A DNA stretch of 64,000 bases from Liopterus haemorrhoidalis (lineage: Eukaryota > Arthropoda > Insecta > Coleoptera > Dytiscidae): contig OZ020611.1 in the NCBI GenBank assembly GCA_963971575.1, forward strand, positions 52,151,466 through 52,215,465, in the 5' to 3' direction. The position numbers and the translations under genes are program-made. Within the stretch, counting starts at the first letter, position 1. Each line of letters begins with the position of its first letter. Shown piece after piece: positions 54,621-64,000 of this stretch. Below the pieces are notes generated by a model. The model ran no database searches and was not told the origin of the DNA. It saw only the letters and a list, made by a program, of their open reading frames with translations.

Positions 54621-55929
54621 TTTTAAAGTATCGTTAAGCACAAATTGGAAAGAAGCTAAATAAATATTTTTTCTGTGCATTTTAACATTTTAAAATAAGC
54701 AACCGAACCGTGTTGTATTGTAAGGTGACAGATTGACAATATTTAAAAAAATATATAAATGTTTTTGTGAAAAGATAATTAACCTGTAAATATTCTAAAC
54801 ATTTTTTAACTTCTTGGTCAAGTTCATTCCGTTTTACGGTACCTGAACTTGTAAAGCGATTTTCTCAGCTTTGTTAACATGTGACTTGGTCACTTATCGC
54901 AGTAAGCTCACGATTTAACTCGAACTTCTATAAGTACCTAACATTTTTCTATATCTCGAATTTTTTTGAATATTTTGGTGTCAAGATCGCAATTTACATA
55001 AAAAATTGTTTCTATAATAATAATCTAGTTATGTAAATAAATAACAAGAAGTAATACTGAAAAGTATATATTTTAAACTTCAACAATATTTTACATATTA
55101 TACCTAGTATTGAAATTTCCAAGTATAAAAATTATAAAAACTAAATATTATTTAATTATTATATACTAAATATGAAGTAAGCAATTTCAATCCATATAAA
55201 CATATAAAAACTATAACTTCAATCGATAAATCAGTTTTAAAGAAACAATTTATTTAAGAGAACAATACAATTTAATAAGTAACTGACATCAAGTATGACT
55301 ACTAACTACTGACTGATAGCTGACTAACTGAGTTTAATAATATTACATATTTTATAGTGTGTAAAAGTGTTTATCTATTAGTGTATCTTGTATTACAATT
55401 GCAGTGTTGTGTTTCTGGGTTTTGTGTAGTGTCAGTTGAAATTGGTAATGTAATTTATATATAAAATACATTCATGTTTCCGGTATGTTACAAGTTTTTT
55501 AAATTATTTCATACGCTGTTATTAATTTTATTTGGATAGTAAGTTGTTCTGTCCTTGTCGTACGTGTTAAAATAGAATTAACCCGAAGAAGGAAACATAA
55601 AAACATCAATATTCTGATTTTTTACTATCGAATTTCCTCTCGGTGGAATAAGGAAATAACATATGCCCCGTGTTTTTATTTTTTCAATATACCTGTTGAC
55701 GCTCTACTAAAAGTTTCTCCGGAAATTGAAATTTTTTTTTTAATGAAAACTGTTATTACATTTTCTACCTTTTCAAATATGAAAATTATGTTAACATTAA
55801 TGATTACACATAACATGTGCACGTAAGATAACGCAAATATCACGATATGTTTCAAATTATAGTTGTAAGCATACCTATAGAAAAACTATTGGAGAACATA
55901 GTGAACTTTTAGGGGAAAATACATTTATA
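54621..55929. other. AT-rich stretch without recognised features
   Basis: No ORF of interest, repeat boundary or RNA gene is seen in these 1.3 kb. It may be unique host DNA. Confidence 0.5.
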
Positions 55930-56023
55930 CGAGGGCTACCTTTCAAGTTTTTACAAAAAATAAGAAAGAAAAAATGTTTTTGGAACAAACTGTTTTATTG
56001 CTTTTCAAAATATTCGCCTTTAA

Positions 56024-56692
56024 AGGTAGCCATACGTGGCGAGGATTTCCTCAAGGTTTGGCCTGAACAGTCCAAGCCTTGAGGAAATCCTCACCGTCTA
56101 TGGCAGCGTGCGTGAGGCCGCGGCCGGTACTTGAGGCCAAAAAATCCCGAACAAGCATCATATTTCGGCCTTGAGGCCAGATTGTAACTGGCCTTGAGGC
56201 CAGACTCTTACTACCGTGTGTGTGCTGTCGACCGTCGGCCTTTAAGATTTGTAAAGTGAGTGTCGAATTTATTTAGTCATGTCTAGAGAATTTCGAATTA
56301 TTTATTATCGGAATTCATACTAATTGTATGAAAGTGAACCTTGCTTGTGGCAAGTAAGTTCTAAAGAATACCATGATAGAAATAAAAAGGAGGCTGCTTA
56401 CGCGAAATTATTGGAAAAAATAAAAGAAGTGGACGCGAAAGCTACAAAAAATACCGTAATTAAAAAATAAACAATATCAGAAGCGCTCTCCGAAAAGAGA
56501 ATAAAAAAATTAAGGAATCAATTAAATCAGGAGCATCTGCTGATTCTACGCACAAGTCCAAGTTGTGGTCCTCAAAGCCTTTTCCTTGAGGCCAATCCTC
56601 TCCGTGTGTGGGCGAGGGTTCGGTAGAGGAATTCCTCAAGGAATTCCTTTAGGCTTTTTCCTTGAGGAAATCCTCACCGTGTATGGCTACCT
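56024..56692. mobile_element. Harbinger-type element carrying only a MADF gene
   Basis: Terminal repeats AGGTAGCCATACGTGGCGAG and the complement AGGTAGCCATACACGGTGAG, extending about 34 bp, are flanked by TAA (56021-56023 and 56693-56695), the 3-bp Harbinger target. It is inserted in the mariner. It has a MADF-like ORF and no transposase. Confidence 0.88.
56278..56585 (+). pseudogene. MADF-domain protein remnant
   Basis: An early frame (MSREFRIIYYRNSY) with a stop is followed by YESEPCLWQVSSKEYHDRNK and KEAAYAKLLEKIKEVDAKAT. A one-base shift in an A run near 56465 leads to INNIRSALRKENKKIKESIK and SGASADSTHKSKLWS. The ExPCLWxxxSKEYxDRxxK...INNIRSALRKE pattern is a MADF domain. Such proteins are the DNA-binding partner of Harbinger transposase. 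The gene is broken by the shift and stop and belongs to a non-autonomous element. Confidence 0.78.
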
Positions 56693-56759
56693 TAAGATAA
56701 ATACACTTTTGCATGCGTTCAAACCAATTCTCGAAACATTTTTTCCACTCTGAAGTTGG

Positions 56760-57510
56760 TATCTCAAAAACATGGTTTTCGAAGGCTTAAAACAGCTTCT
56801 TGAGGTGATGAAAATCGCTGTCCACGAATTTTTTGTTGGACATTGAGGTACAAAAAAAAGTTGTTAGGGAATAAATCAGGCGAATATGAACAATGAGACA
56901 TTAATTCGATGTTTTTATCATTCAAATAATCAATTGTTTGACGTACTGTGTGGGAGCTTGCATGGTCATGATGAAGAATGATGCGATATTTTTGGTTGTT
57001 TTTCCTGATTTTATTGATGACTTCTGGCTAACAAATTGCTGTATACCATTCAGCATTTACTGTTCTCCGACTTTCTAAACGAATTGTTGCGAAATGTCCA
57101 GTACAACCGAAGAAACAAGCGATTATTTTCTTGGAAGTGCTTCGTGAACGAACAACTTTTATGGGTTTCGGTTCATCTTGGAAGACCCAAACAGTGGATT
57201 GTTGCTTGGTTTCCGGTTCATATGAATAAATTCAAGTTTCGTCACCTGTAATGATGTTATATACGGATTTTGCAGTGCCTAGGTTGATTTTTTTTAACAT
57301 TCCTTACACCAATCAACTCGGGCCTTTTTTTGAGCTTCCGTCAAATTATGCGGAATCTATCGGGAACAGATCTTTTTCACAGCTAAATGTTCATGCAAAA
57401 TCGAATGTATTGCAGTCTGCGATATGCCAAAGGATGTCTCTATTACACAGTAAGTCACATGCCGATCATCTTCAAACATTTTGCGCACAGCATCGAAAAA
57501 TATTACGTAT
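56760..57510 (-). pseudogene. mariner transposase, inactive
   Basis: From about 57490 the minus strand reads RKMFEDDRHVTYCVIETSFG and ISQTAIHSILHEHLAVKKIC, the second helix-turn-helix of the mariner DNA-binding domain. It continues through NLTEAQKKARVDW. The first catalytic motif reads ITGDET followed by TGA in place of the usual Trp. The second reads HHDHASSHT (normally HDN). The third-Asp region reads YSPDLFPNN, with Asn where the third catalytic Asp should be. The N-terminal HTH is absent. Stops and the lost Asp make it inactive. Confidence 0.85.
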
Positions 57511-57600
57511 ATTTTTCGTATATTTAAAGGTAGCAAACACATTTTTGCCCAAATCGGTGGAAAAGCTAGAACGGACCTTTTTCAATCAGTACGTGACAAG

Positions 57601-58017
57601 TAACCCGAATATTTTAAGAATTTTCCACAATAAATCATCGCAAGCTTATGTAATTTGCTACCTGCAAAAATTTTAAAACTTTTTAATAAAATTTGTCATT
57701 GTCATTTTTATTAACTTAACTACAAATAACTAAAAAAAGTTACCCATTTTTAGAAATACAAATATAACTACATTTTAATGTAAGTGCTAATGTGCAATAT
57801 AACTTTAATCTGTTCATAGAACTTAAAAAAAATAAATTTCATCCTGTTAAATAATTTGTATGATGCAAAAACATAAACCTAAAATCTACAAAACAACAAT
57901 ATATAGATTTCTGCATGCTTCTTTCAGACATCTCCTCTACTAGACCAGGGGCGCCCACAAGGGGGGGGGTCCAAGGGCTCCGGAGAAATTTTGCCCCGTA
58001 TTTATAAAAATTATGTA
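57601..58017. other. non-coding stretch with a hAT-like end
   Basis: CAGGGGCGCCCACAAGGGGG at 57946 resembles a hAT terminus. No opposite end or duplication is found. The rest is AT-rich. Confidence 0.45.
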
Positions 58018-59298
58018 TGATAGAACGCTTTATAGCGTTTATGATAATATCAATTAAAACACACAAATCCAAGCATATATAAGCATTTATACTTACGTCT
58101 ATGTACAATCTGTCACATATATCTCATTATGTTATGGTTACTAACGTAACATATTACAAAGGACGTCCAAGAACTAGATCTGATCCTTACACGGCCGTCC
58201 TGATCTTGGCGCGTCCTCGCGGCATCATCTAAATTTAACTGAAAAATAAAACAACTTATTATCGTAACACGGCCGTCCTGCTCGTGCCACGTCCTCGCGG
58301 CATTTTCAGAATTTAATAACTGCAAAATAAAACAGAGTAAACGAAAATATAATGTTAGTTTTGCCCGTCTCCTTGAGGTTCCTGACCATCCAGAGTTTCA
58401 CTGAACTCCTTGAGGTTCTTGAACATTCAGCGTCGAACAAAACAAACACATCTCCTTCAGGTCCCTGACCATCCAGAGTTCCTCTGAACTCCTTGAGGTC
58501 CCTGATCATCCAGAGTCAACAAGACAAACACGACCATTTTAGGTCCAACAACTCCTTGAGATCCCTGACCATCCAGAGGTCCTCTGAACACCTTGAGGTC
58601 CCTGACCATCCAGAGTCAACAATACAAGCACGACCATTTTAGGTCCAACAACTCCTTAAAGTCCCTGACAATCCAGAGTTCCTCTAAACTCCTTGAGGTC
58701 CCTGACCATCCAGAGTCAAACAAAACAAACACAACTCTTTGAGGTCCCTTGCCATCCAGAGCAGACAAAACAAAAACGACCAGTGTGTCTTGCGGTACTC
58801 AACAAGCTATCAATTCTTAAATCAACTATCAATCAGTTCATTTCATTACAGGTTGTCTACAGTACCCAACAAGCTCAGTGACTGTCGCTGCTTCCTACTC
58901 AGTACCTTAGTATCCCACACGCAACGTGCCTTCTCATTTAATCAAAGCAATAATATGTCTCTTACCACTTCAATCATCGTCACTTTTAATCATCATCTTC
59001 TAACTAGTTACTTTCGTACTATTTGCCTGTCTATAGACAAACGCCCGTCCATTCTGACATTTTTTTTATTATTATTTCTCTTCAGATTATTACATTTGCC
59101 ATTTCAGTTAAACTACACCTTGATCTGTTCCAATCGCACTGGTAAAATAAGTAAAATTAAGCAGAACCTTACGGTTCCCACTGTTTTAGTCCTTGTTGAA
59201 GATCTCCAAAGAACAAAATACACATTAAATGAATTTATCTCCCGGCTCTAAAATATGTTCTAAACCTGCAATAACTGTAACAAAAGATCTGCCGCAAG
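58018..59298 (+). repeat. hairpin-headed repeat, long copy E (left part)
   Basis: Collinear with copy A from TGATAGAACGCTTTATAGCG through the ACGGCCGTCCTG motifs and minisatellite to AACAAAAGATCTG. It is interrupted at 59299 by a hAT element and resumes at 63422. Confidence 0.9.
58365..58762 (+). repeat. minisatellite of about 37-bp units in copy E
   Basis: Same CTCCTTGAGGTCCCTGACCA-type units as 9080-9412 but with a different number and order of units and spacers. Confidence 0.85.
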
Positions 59299-59485
59299 TA
59301 GGGATTGGAACAATATATCGATATTTCGAAAATATCGATACTTTAGAAAAATATATCGATATTTTTATATCGATATTTGAAATGCGATATATCGCGTAAA
59401 ATATAGATGTTCGCACAAAATATCGGTATTCTCTTATCTTTTTTACATTTAAATATATCCTGTTCACTTTTGTAAAAACAAACTA

Positions 59486-59883
59486 TAGGCTATTCCAAAC
59501 GTTTAGGCGGAACTAGATTTTGAAATCTAGTAATTTTTATCTATTAATTCGGACTTTCGGTCATTTTGCTTAAGCTTTGTAAATCATACTCACATTGCAA
59601 ATTCTAGATTAAATTGATTGTCATTATAAAATGTCCTGTTCATTGCATCTAAATTTTTTGTCATTCTTTATAAAAATTTCCCATTTATTTATTTTTTTGT
59701 CTTCAAAATATGAAGAAGAAGAAATTGGCATATGTTATTCGTTTTCATGGTTTTACTGTTGGAAATTTTAATTTTCACATACCAAACCTGCAACATGAAA
59801 TAACCCAAGCAATGTCCCTTTTCGCGACAACCTAAAATAACGAATTTTCCATTTAGTTCAGCCTAATCGTTTGAAATAGCCTG
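59486..59883. mobile_element. MITE, GGCTATTCCAAACG family (copy 3)
   Basis: Terminal repeats GGCTATTCCAAACGTTTAGG and the complement GGCTATTTCAAACGATTAGG are flanked by TA (59484-59485 and 59884-59885). The 398-bp body is similar to 15649-16076 in opposite orientation. Confidence 0.87.
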
Positions 59884-60389
59884 TAAAACGAAATTTTGAT
59901 TTCAAACATTTGCACCTTTGAAATTGTTGGTATTAAAAAATTATAAAAAATGTCACTTCCTTAATAATGATCATAACCAATAAATCTAAAGTCGGTTTTA
60001 CAGCGTAAGTAATATTTTTAATTAAGTCCGTAATACACTATAAAAGTAACCAAAAAGATCTGGTTTGTCCTTAGAAAAGCGAACAGCAGTTAACTAGTGA
60101 AATATTAGAAAGTTGGTTGGTAGCTGGGTGAGTACCAACTGTAAAGTGATTATCTATCAAGTGGCGACTTTTTTTCCCGCCAAGTCAACCAAAAAAAACT
60201 GTAATTTATATATCTTACCTGTTACGTGTTAGTTATTTCGATATATCGAAAATATCGATATTTTTACTTCGATAGTAGCGTTTGAACCTTCGTAGAGTGC
60301 GGACGTGTTGAAATACCTGCGATAATATTGCTAAGTTGGCAAATATGCAATTATTATAATAGCATTATACATGTGCAACAATATTTAAA
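59884..60389. other. hAT interior and probable LINE 5' UTR
   Basis: A TCGATATATCGAAAATATCG palindromic block (60238-60270) resembles the hAT subterminal repeats. The bases just upstream of 60390 are probably LINE 5' UTR. Confidence 0.45.
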
Positions 60390-61528
60390 ATGTCGATGGC
60401 GACATGTGTAAAATGTAAAGCATATAAGTTGGTGATTTGTTCTGGGATATGTGAACGCACATTTCATTCTAAGTGCGCGAGTCTTCCAGATAATGAATGG
60501 AAGTTCATAACGACGAATGCGTGCATTGGCTGGTTCTGCGGAGATTGCATCGAGCGTAAGGGACGGTCCATGAAAAATCTGTTGGAAGCAATTCACGACA
60601 AGATATGTCAACAGGAAGAAGCTCTTAAAGTTGTGGATAGAAAAGTACAGAGGACCGAGGAGAATTTGGACAGGAAAACGGAAGCGACGGAAAAACTCAT
60701 CGCAAAAATATCTGAAGATGTTCAAGCAAACAACGAGATGCGAAGTGAAGCTGTGTCATATGCTGACAAACTAAAATCTAGAGTTAAATCAGATCCTGTC
60801 CTAGTAATCAAACCGAAAAAATCCGACCAGAGAAGTGATATTACCAAAGAAGCCATTAAGAAAAACATTGACCCTCTATCAGCCTCAGTTCTAGGTGTAA
60901 GAAATATCAGCAAGGGTGGGATAGCAATTGAATGTAAGAACCAACAAGCAATAGACAACTTGAGAGAATCTGTTACCGAAAATTTAGGCACAGACTATGT
61001 AGCAACCGTGCCAAAGAAGAAAGCTCCAAGGGTTAAAATATTCGGCCTATCTGAGAAACTAGAACCTGAAGACATAGAATACAAAATATTAGCTCAAAAT
61101 GATTGTTTGAACAATAAAGCTACGGTAAAGGTTGTTCATATCGCTAAAGACAACCGAAACAATCATAAATTTATGGCGTACTTGGAAGTCGATGGTGAAT
61201 CTTACTTCAGGCTGACCGAAGAGGGAAGAGTGAATATCGGCTGGGATAGATGCAGAGTATATGGCGCAATAAATATTGAAAGATGTTTTAAATGTAACAA
61301 GTATGGACACAAAGCCCAGGTTTGCAGAAGCGATACATCATGCCCGAAGTGTACTGGCAATCATGAATTGTCCAACTGTCGTTGAAGATGCAGAAATAAA
61401 GTGCTGTAACTGTGTATATGTAGTTAACAAATTAAAGATGAGACTTGATGTCAACCACCCCGTCTGGAGCTCCGAGTGTTCAGTTTATAAAAAGAAGTTG
61501 GAAACAGAAATGAAAAAAATTGATTTTT
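60390..61528 (+). pseudogene. LINE ORF1 with PHD-like finger and CCHC knuckles
   Basis: The ATG at 60390 opens MSMATCVKCKAYKLVICSGI. Residues 6-55 carry a PHD-like Cys/His pattern (CVKC, C-x4-C, FHSKC, WFCGDC). A coiled coil (about 60-125, KVVDRKVQRTEENLDRKTEA) and a Lys-rich linker follow. A ferredoxin-like region comes next (VLGVRNISKGGIAIECKNQQ; VKIFGLSEKLEPEDIEYKIL), with two CCHC knuckles near residues 295-330: CFKCNKYGHKAQVC and CPKCTGNHELSNC. The frame stops at 61383-61385. A one-base shift continues it as EIKCCNCVYVVNKLKMRLDV through CSVYKKKLETEMKKIDF to 61530. ORF1 proteins of this type bind and package LINE RNA. Confidence 0.9.
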
Positions 61529-61599
61529 AATTGGATTGAATTTGGAAACCCGGACACATCACTCATTGGACCCATTAATATGTGAAGATAAGTCTGATC

Positions 61600-61975
61600 C
61601 TACATTTCAAAATTAAGTATAGTATTTCACAAGAAAAACTAACACGTAACAATTACAAATACAACTTCAAAATTGCTGACTTTGAAAAATTATATAGGGC
61701 ACTTATTACAACTGACTGGAATGCGGAACTAACAAACCACAATATCGAAAATGCTGATGCAGGAGTTGACAACATTTATTGCATAATTTATACAATACTT
61801 GATGATTGCGTGCCAAAAACCAGGTCGCTGTCAACATCAAAATAAAAATAAGACACCTAGATTACCTAAAAGAATGTGAGTCCAACATCTCCACAAACCC
61901 AAACCAGTTTTCGTCGTACTATCAACACACTAAAACCAAGATCCTCATAGGGGAAGACCTTATTCCTAATATATA
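61600..61975 (+). pseudogene. LINE ORF2 linker remnant
   Basis: A frame reads YNFKIADFEKLYRALITTDW, NAELTNHNIENADAGVDNIY and CIIYTILDDCVPKTRS, the segment between endonuclease and RT in many insect LINE ORF2 proteins. After 61845, in another frame, LDYLKECESNISTNPNQFSS and YYQHTKTKILIG continue the linker. The flanking endonuclease and RT are gone, so the deletion removed roughly 3 kb in at least two pieces. Confidence 0.7.
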
Positions 61976-62395
61976 ATCAAAGCCTGTGCACATGCCCTAG
62001 TGAAACCATTGCATTATTTATTCAATATATGTATATTACTATATAATAACATGTAATTATTATCATTGAGTCTGTTAATTGGTTCATTATTCTGTCCAGA
62101 CATTGCGACAAGCTTCAGCTTAGTGATGCTGGACAGAATGATAAAAAAATAGTATATATAAATAAAATTGTCAATAAGTATAAAAATTAGGTCTAAGAAA
62201 TTATAAAAGGTTTTAAATATATTTTCTTATTTACATTTATAACATAGGTCTATGTAAAAAATGTAAATAAAGTTATTATTATTATTGCAGACACCTTTAT
62301 TTTGGACGTTTGCCATTGCTGATAGTACTAGGCTAGAATAGTACAATATAATGAGTATTAGTATCAAAAAGATATAATACTTCAAGAGTAATATA

Positions 62396-62457
62396 AAAAA
62401 TTCGGACGTTTCGGAAACTGCTCAACAATCTGTTTCCGTCTTCAGCGATCACGAGAA
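62396..62457 (-). ncRNA. hammerhead-like motif in the Penelope terminal repeat
   Basis: On the minus strand: CTGAAGA, then CGGAAAC, a 13-base loop, GTTTCC, then GAAACGTCC. This is CTGANGA plus a stem-loop plus GAAA, as in hammerhead ribozymes found in Penelope-like terminal repeats. One extra base sits between CTGANGA and the stem, and I cannot identify a convincing third helix and cleavage site, so activity is doubtful. The inverted copy lies at about 63107-63168 on the plus strand. Confidence 0.45.
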
Positions 62458-63085
62458 GTGATAAACATTTCAGTTTTCTTCGAGTTTTTATACCTAGTAT
62501 TGTAAGAGTGGGAGCAGGTTATAGGTGCGTTGCTATTGGTTGGGTGGTTGGGATCAGGTATGGGTAGGGACGCGACTACCTGCTGAGGATTAACGACCGG
62601 ATTAAGGTTGTTTGTCACATTATTGTGTGGTAATGAGTTGTTTGTTACTGGATTAGTGACTTGAGGATTAACAGGCTTGTTTTGAATAATGGAAAGCCAG
62701 AGTTGAGGAAATTCTATGCTGGCTTGGCTGACAGCATCTCCAGAGTTTTCGATCAAAGCAGACTCTTTCAATTTTCTCTTGAACTTGTTTTCCTCATACA
62801 TTAAGGGTTTAGCATCTTTCCATTGGAAATGGTGTTCATTTTCCCAAGCATGTTCAGCCAGTTTGGAACTGTAAATTTCGCCCTGTTGAACTTTCTTCTT
62901 ATGCTCGTTTACCCTAACATGTAGAGGTCTGCAAGTCTCGCCAATATATTGTTTCCCGCACTGGCAGGGAATAGAGTAGACACAGTTTTTGTTTAGGACA
63001 GATTTGGGTTTTGTACATGATAGGATAGATCTTAAAGTCGAACTCGATTTGAAGGCTACTTGGATATTATGCTTCTTTAGTATCT
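62442..63085 (-). pseudogene. Penelope-like GIY-YIG endonuclease fragment
   Basis: On the minus strand an open frame reads QILKKHNIQVAFKSSSTLRS, then CVYSIPCQCGKQYIGETCRP, LHVRVNEHKKKVQQGE and SKLAEHAWENEHHFQWKDAK. The CVYxIPCxCGxxYIGETxRPLxxRxxEH pattern is the Penelope GIY-YIG endonuclease, which includes an extra Cys/His (CxC...H...H) zinc-binding feature. The protein continues KFKRKLKESALI into an Asn/Pro-rich tail and ends SRDR at 62442, within the left repeat. GIY-YIG nuclease cuts target DNA for Penelope insertion. The upstream RT domain is missing, so the frame is a truncated relic although uninterrupted. Confidence 0.88.
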
Positions 63086-63421
63086 GAAAACTGAAATGTT
63101 TATCACTTCTCGTGATCGCTGAAGACGGAAACAGATTGTTGAGCAGTTTCCGAAACGTCCGAATTTTTTATATTACTCTTGAAGTATTATATCTTTTTGA
63201 TACTAATACTCATTATATTGTACTATTCTAGCCTAGTACTATCAGCAATGGCAAACGTCCAAAATAAAGGTGTCTGCATTAATATTGGACCATTGCAAAA
63301 TAATTTCAAAGATATTATTATTATTATTATTATATATATCGAATATCGATATCACGCTTACGATATATTGAATCGCGCATATATCGATATTCAAAAATAA
63401 ATTCCCATCCCTAGCCGTAAG

Positions 63422-64000
63422 CAATGTGCACAGTATTACATCGTTCACATTTAGTATTACATAGCATCTGCATCAATTGTAAAATCTATTATTTATATTG
63501 GTTTCCTGTCAAACATGTACAAATATGTCAAATATGTCAAATATGTCAAATATGTCAAATATGTCAAATATGTCAAATATGTCAAATATGTCAAATATGT
63601 CAAATATGTCAAATATGTCAAATATGTCAAATATGTCAAATATGTCAAATATGTCAAATATGTCAAATATGTCAAATATGTCAAATATGTCAAATATGTC
63701 AAATATGTCAAATATGTCAAATATGTCAAATATGTCAAATATGTCAAATATGTCAAATATGTCAAATATGTCAAATATGTCAAATATGTCAAATATGTCA
63801 AATATGTCAAACATGTCAAACAAGTCAAATAGTACAGACCTAACGGCAAGACATCTTTGATACCTTAGCAGACAACTTTGACATCTTTCGGCTGTCAATT
63901 TTTGTCTGTGTTTCCACAATTACTACATCAGTTAACAACTTAACTTAGCACTTTTGTATTATTGAACTTGGGAGAACTAAAATGTTTAAGTTCATTTTGA
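63422..64000 (+). repeat. hairpin-headed repeat, long copy E (right part)
   Basis: Resumes the similarity with copy A at CAATGTACACAG-like sequence (copy A about 9940) and continues past GGCTGTCAATTTTTGTCTGT to the window end. It contains a 9-bp array absent from copy A. Confidence 0.88.
63521..63830. repeat. 9-bp tandem array (AAATATGTC)
   Basis: Over 30 nearly perfect units of AAATATGTC decay at the right end into AAACATGTC and AAACAAGTC. Because 9 is a multiple of 3, all six frames stay open, giving false ORFs of repeated tripeptides on both strands. Confidence 0.98.

Larger units (their letters stand above)
55930..57600 (-). mobile_element. mariner-like transposon, one end lost, with nested Harbinger
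   Basis: The left end CGAGGGCTACCTTTCAAGTT follows TA at 55928-55929. The transposase is on the minus strand. No matching inverted end is found on the right, so the 5' part of the element is missing or replaced; the right coordinate is approximate. Confidence 0.75.
60390..62285 (+). mobile_element. LINE with ORF1 kept and EN-RT mostly deleted
   Basis: ORF1 (PHD and CCHC fingers) is followed by a short piece of the ORF2 linker (61600-61975). About 300 bp of 3' UTR then end in AAATAAAGTTATTATTATTATT. The endonuclease and the whole RT are missing. The 5' boundary is not precise. Confidence 0.82.
62286..63278 (-). mobile_element. Penelope-like element fragment between 193-bp inverted repeats
   Basis: Arms 62286-62478 and 63086-63278 are inverted copies of equal length (193 bp, starting TGCAGACACCTTTATTTTGG). 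Between them is the C-terminal GIY-YIG part of a Penelope-like element. Penelope-type elements are known to carry terminal repeats in direct or inverted arrangement. The RT is absent, so the copy is 5' truncated. Confidence 0.82.
59299..63413. mobile_element. hAT element shell, TAGGGAT family, in copy E
   Basis: Ends TAGGGATTGGAA and the complement TAGGGATGGGAA are flanked by GCCGCAAG (59291-59298) and GCCGTAAG (63414-63421), 7 of 8 identical. ATATCGAT-type palindromes lie near both ends. It belongs to the same family as 14627-28264. The interior contains a MITE, a LINE remnant and a Penelope-like fragment; no hAT transposase remains. Confidence 0.87.

Noticed and set aside
63424..63919. Long ORFs on both strands (QIC, NMS, YVK, TYL, FDI repeats)
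   Set aside because: They are produced by the 9-bp tandem array, which cannot contain stops in any frame; no initiation context or conservation supports a protein.

Overview
This window looks like an AT-rich arthropod (probably insect) chromosome segment built almost entirely of transposable elements nested inside one another. The clues are tRNA-Ser and tRNA-Arg primer sites of insect type, BEL/Pao, Ty3/gypsy, Jockey-like and I-like LINEs, mariner/Tc1, hAT, PIF/Harbinger, Helitron-type and Penelope-like remnants, and many microsatellites. I see no tRNA or rRNA gene and no intact host protein-coding gene. The only host-derived coding sequence I recognise is a synaptobrevin/VAMP-like R-SNARE reading frame (30702-31097, minus) carrying an internal stop. 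No species can be named from the sequence alone.

Layout. 1-8100: a 3'-truncated Ty3/gypsy element on the minus strand, split by a Jockey-like LINE (about 2105-6060). 8781-13300: a repeat family that begins with a perfect hairpin (one long copy, three fragments), a BEL solo LTR (10309-10703), large TA and CA/GCAC microsatellites, and a foldback element with a hammerhead-like motif (11515-11883). 14627-28264: a 13.6-kb hAT shell closed by an exact 8-bp target duplication. It has swallowed an I-type LINE fragment, a MITE, a LINE with an intact 942-codon EN-RT frame (17167-19995), and a whole BEL/Pao element (22713-28241). The BEL element itself contains a candidate solo LTR, a Harbinger element and a palindromic MITE. 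29054-30657: a Tc1-like transposon, next to the VAMP pseudogene.

33359-47142: a second hAT shell, also closed by an exact 8-bp duplication. It holds a hAT transposase relic, a repeat with a 12-unit array of about 150-bp units, a complete 5.2-kb I-like LINE with a 12-bp duplication (37388-42613), and a non-autonomous Helitron whose body is an array of about 290-bp units (43277-46468). 47983-57600: MITEs, a small hAT (50135-51391), a large foldback element with 557-bp arms (51505-53075), two dead mariners and a Harbinger element carrying a MADF gene (56024-56692). 58018-64000: a second long copy of the hairpin-headed repeat, interrupted at 59299-63413 by a third hAT shell. That shell contains a MITE, a LINE whose EN-RT has been deleted, and a Penelope-like GIY-YIG fragment between 193-bp inverted repeats; the host repeat then resumes with a 9-bp array.

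The sequences do not form a cellular pathway. They record successive insertions: hAT elements served as targets for LINEs, LTR elements and Helitrons, and these in turn received Harbinger elements and MITEs. Nearly all proteins are broken. The longest intact frames are LINE products: ORF2 at 17167-19995 and ORF1 at 41107-42441.
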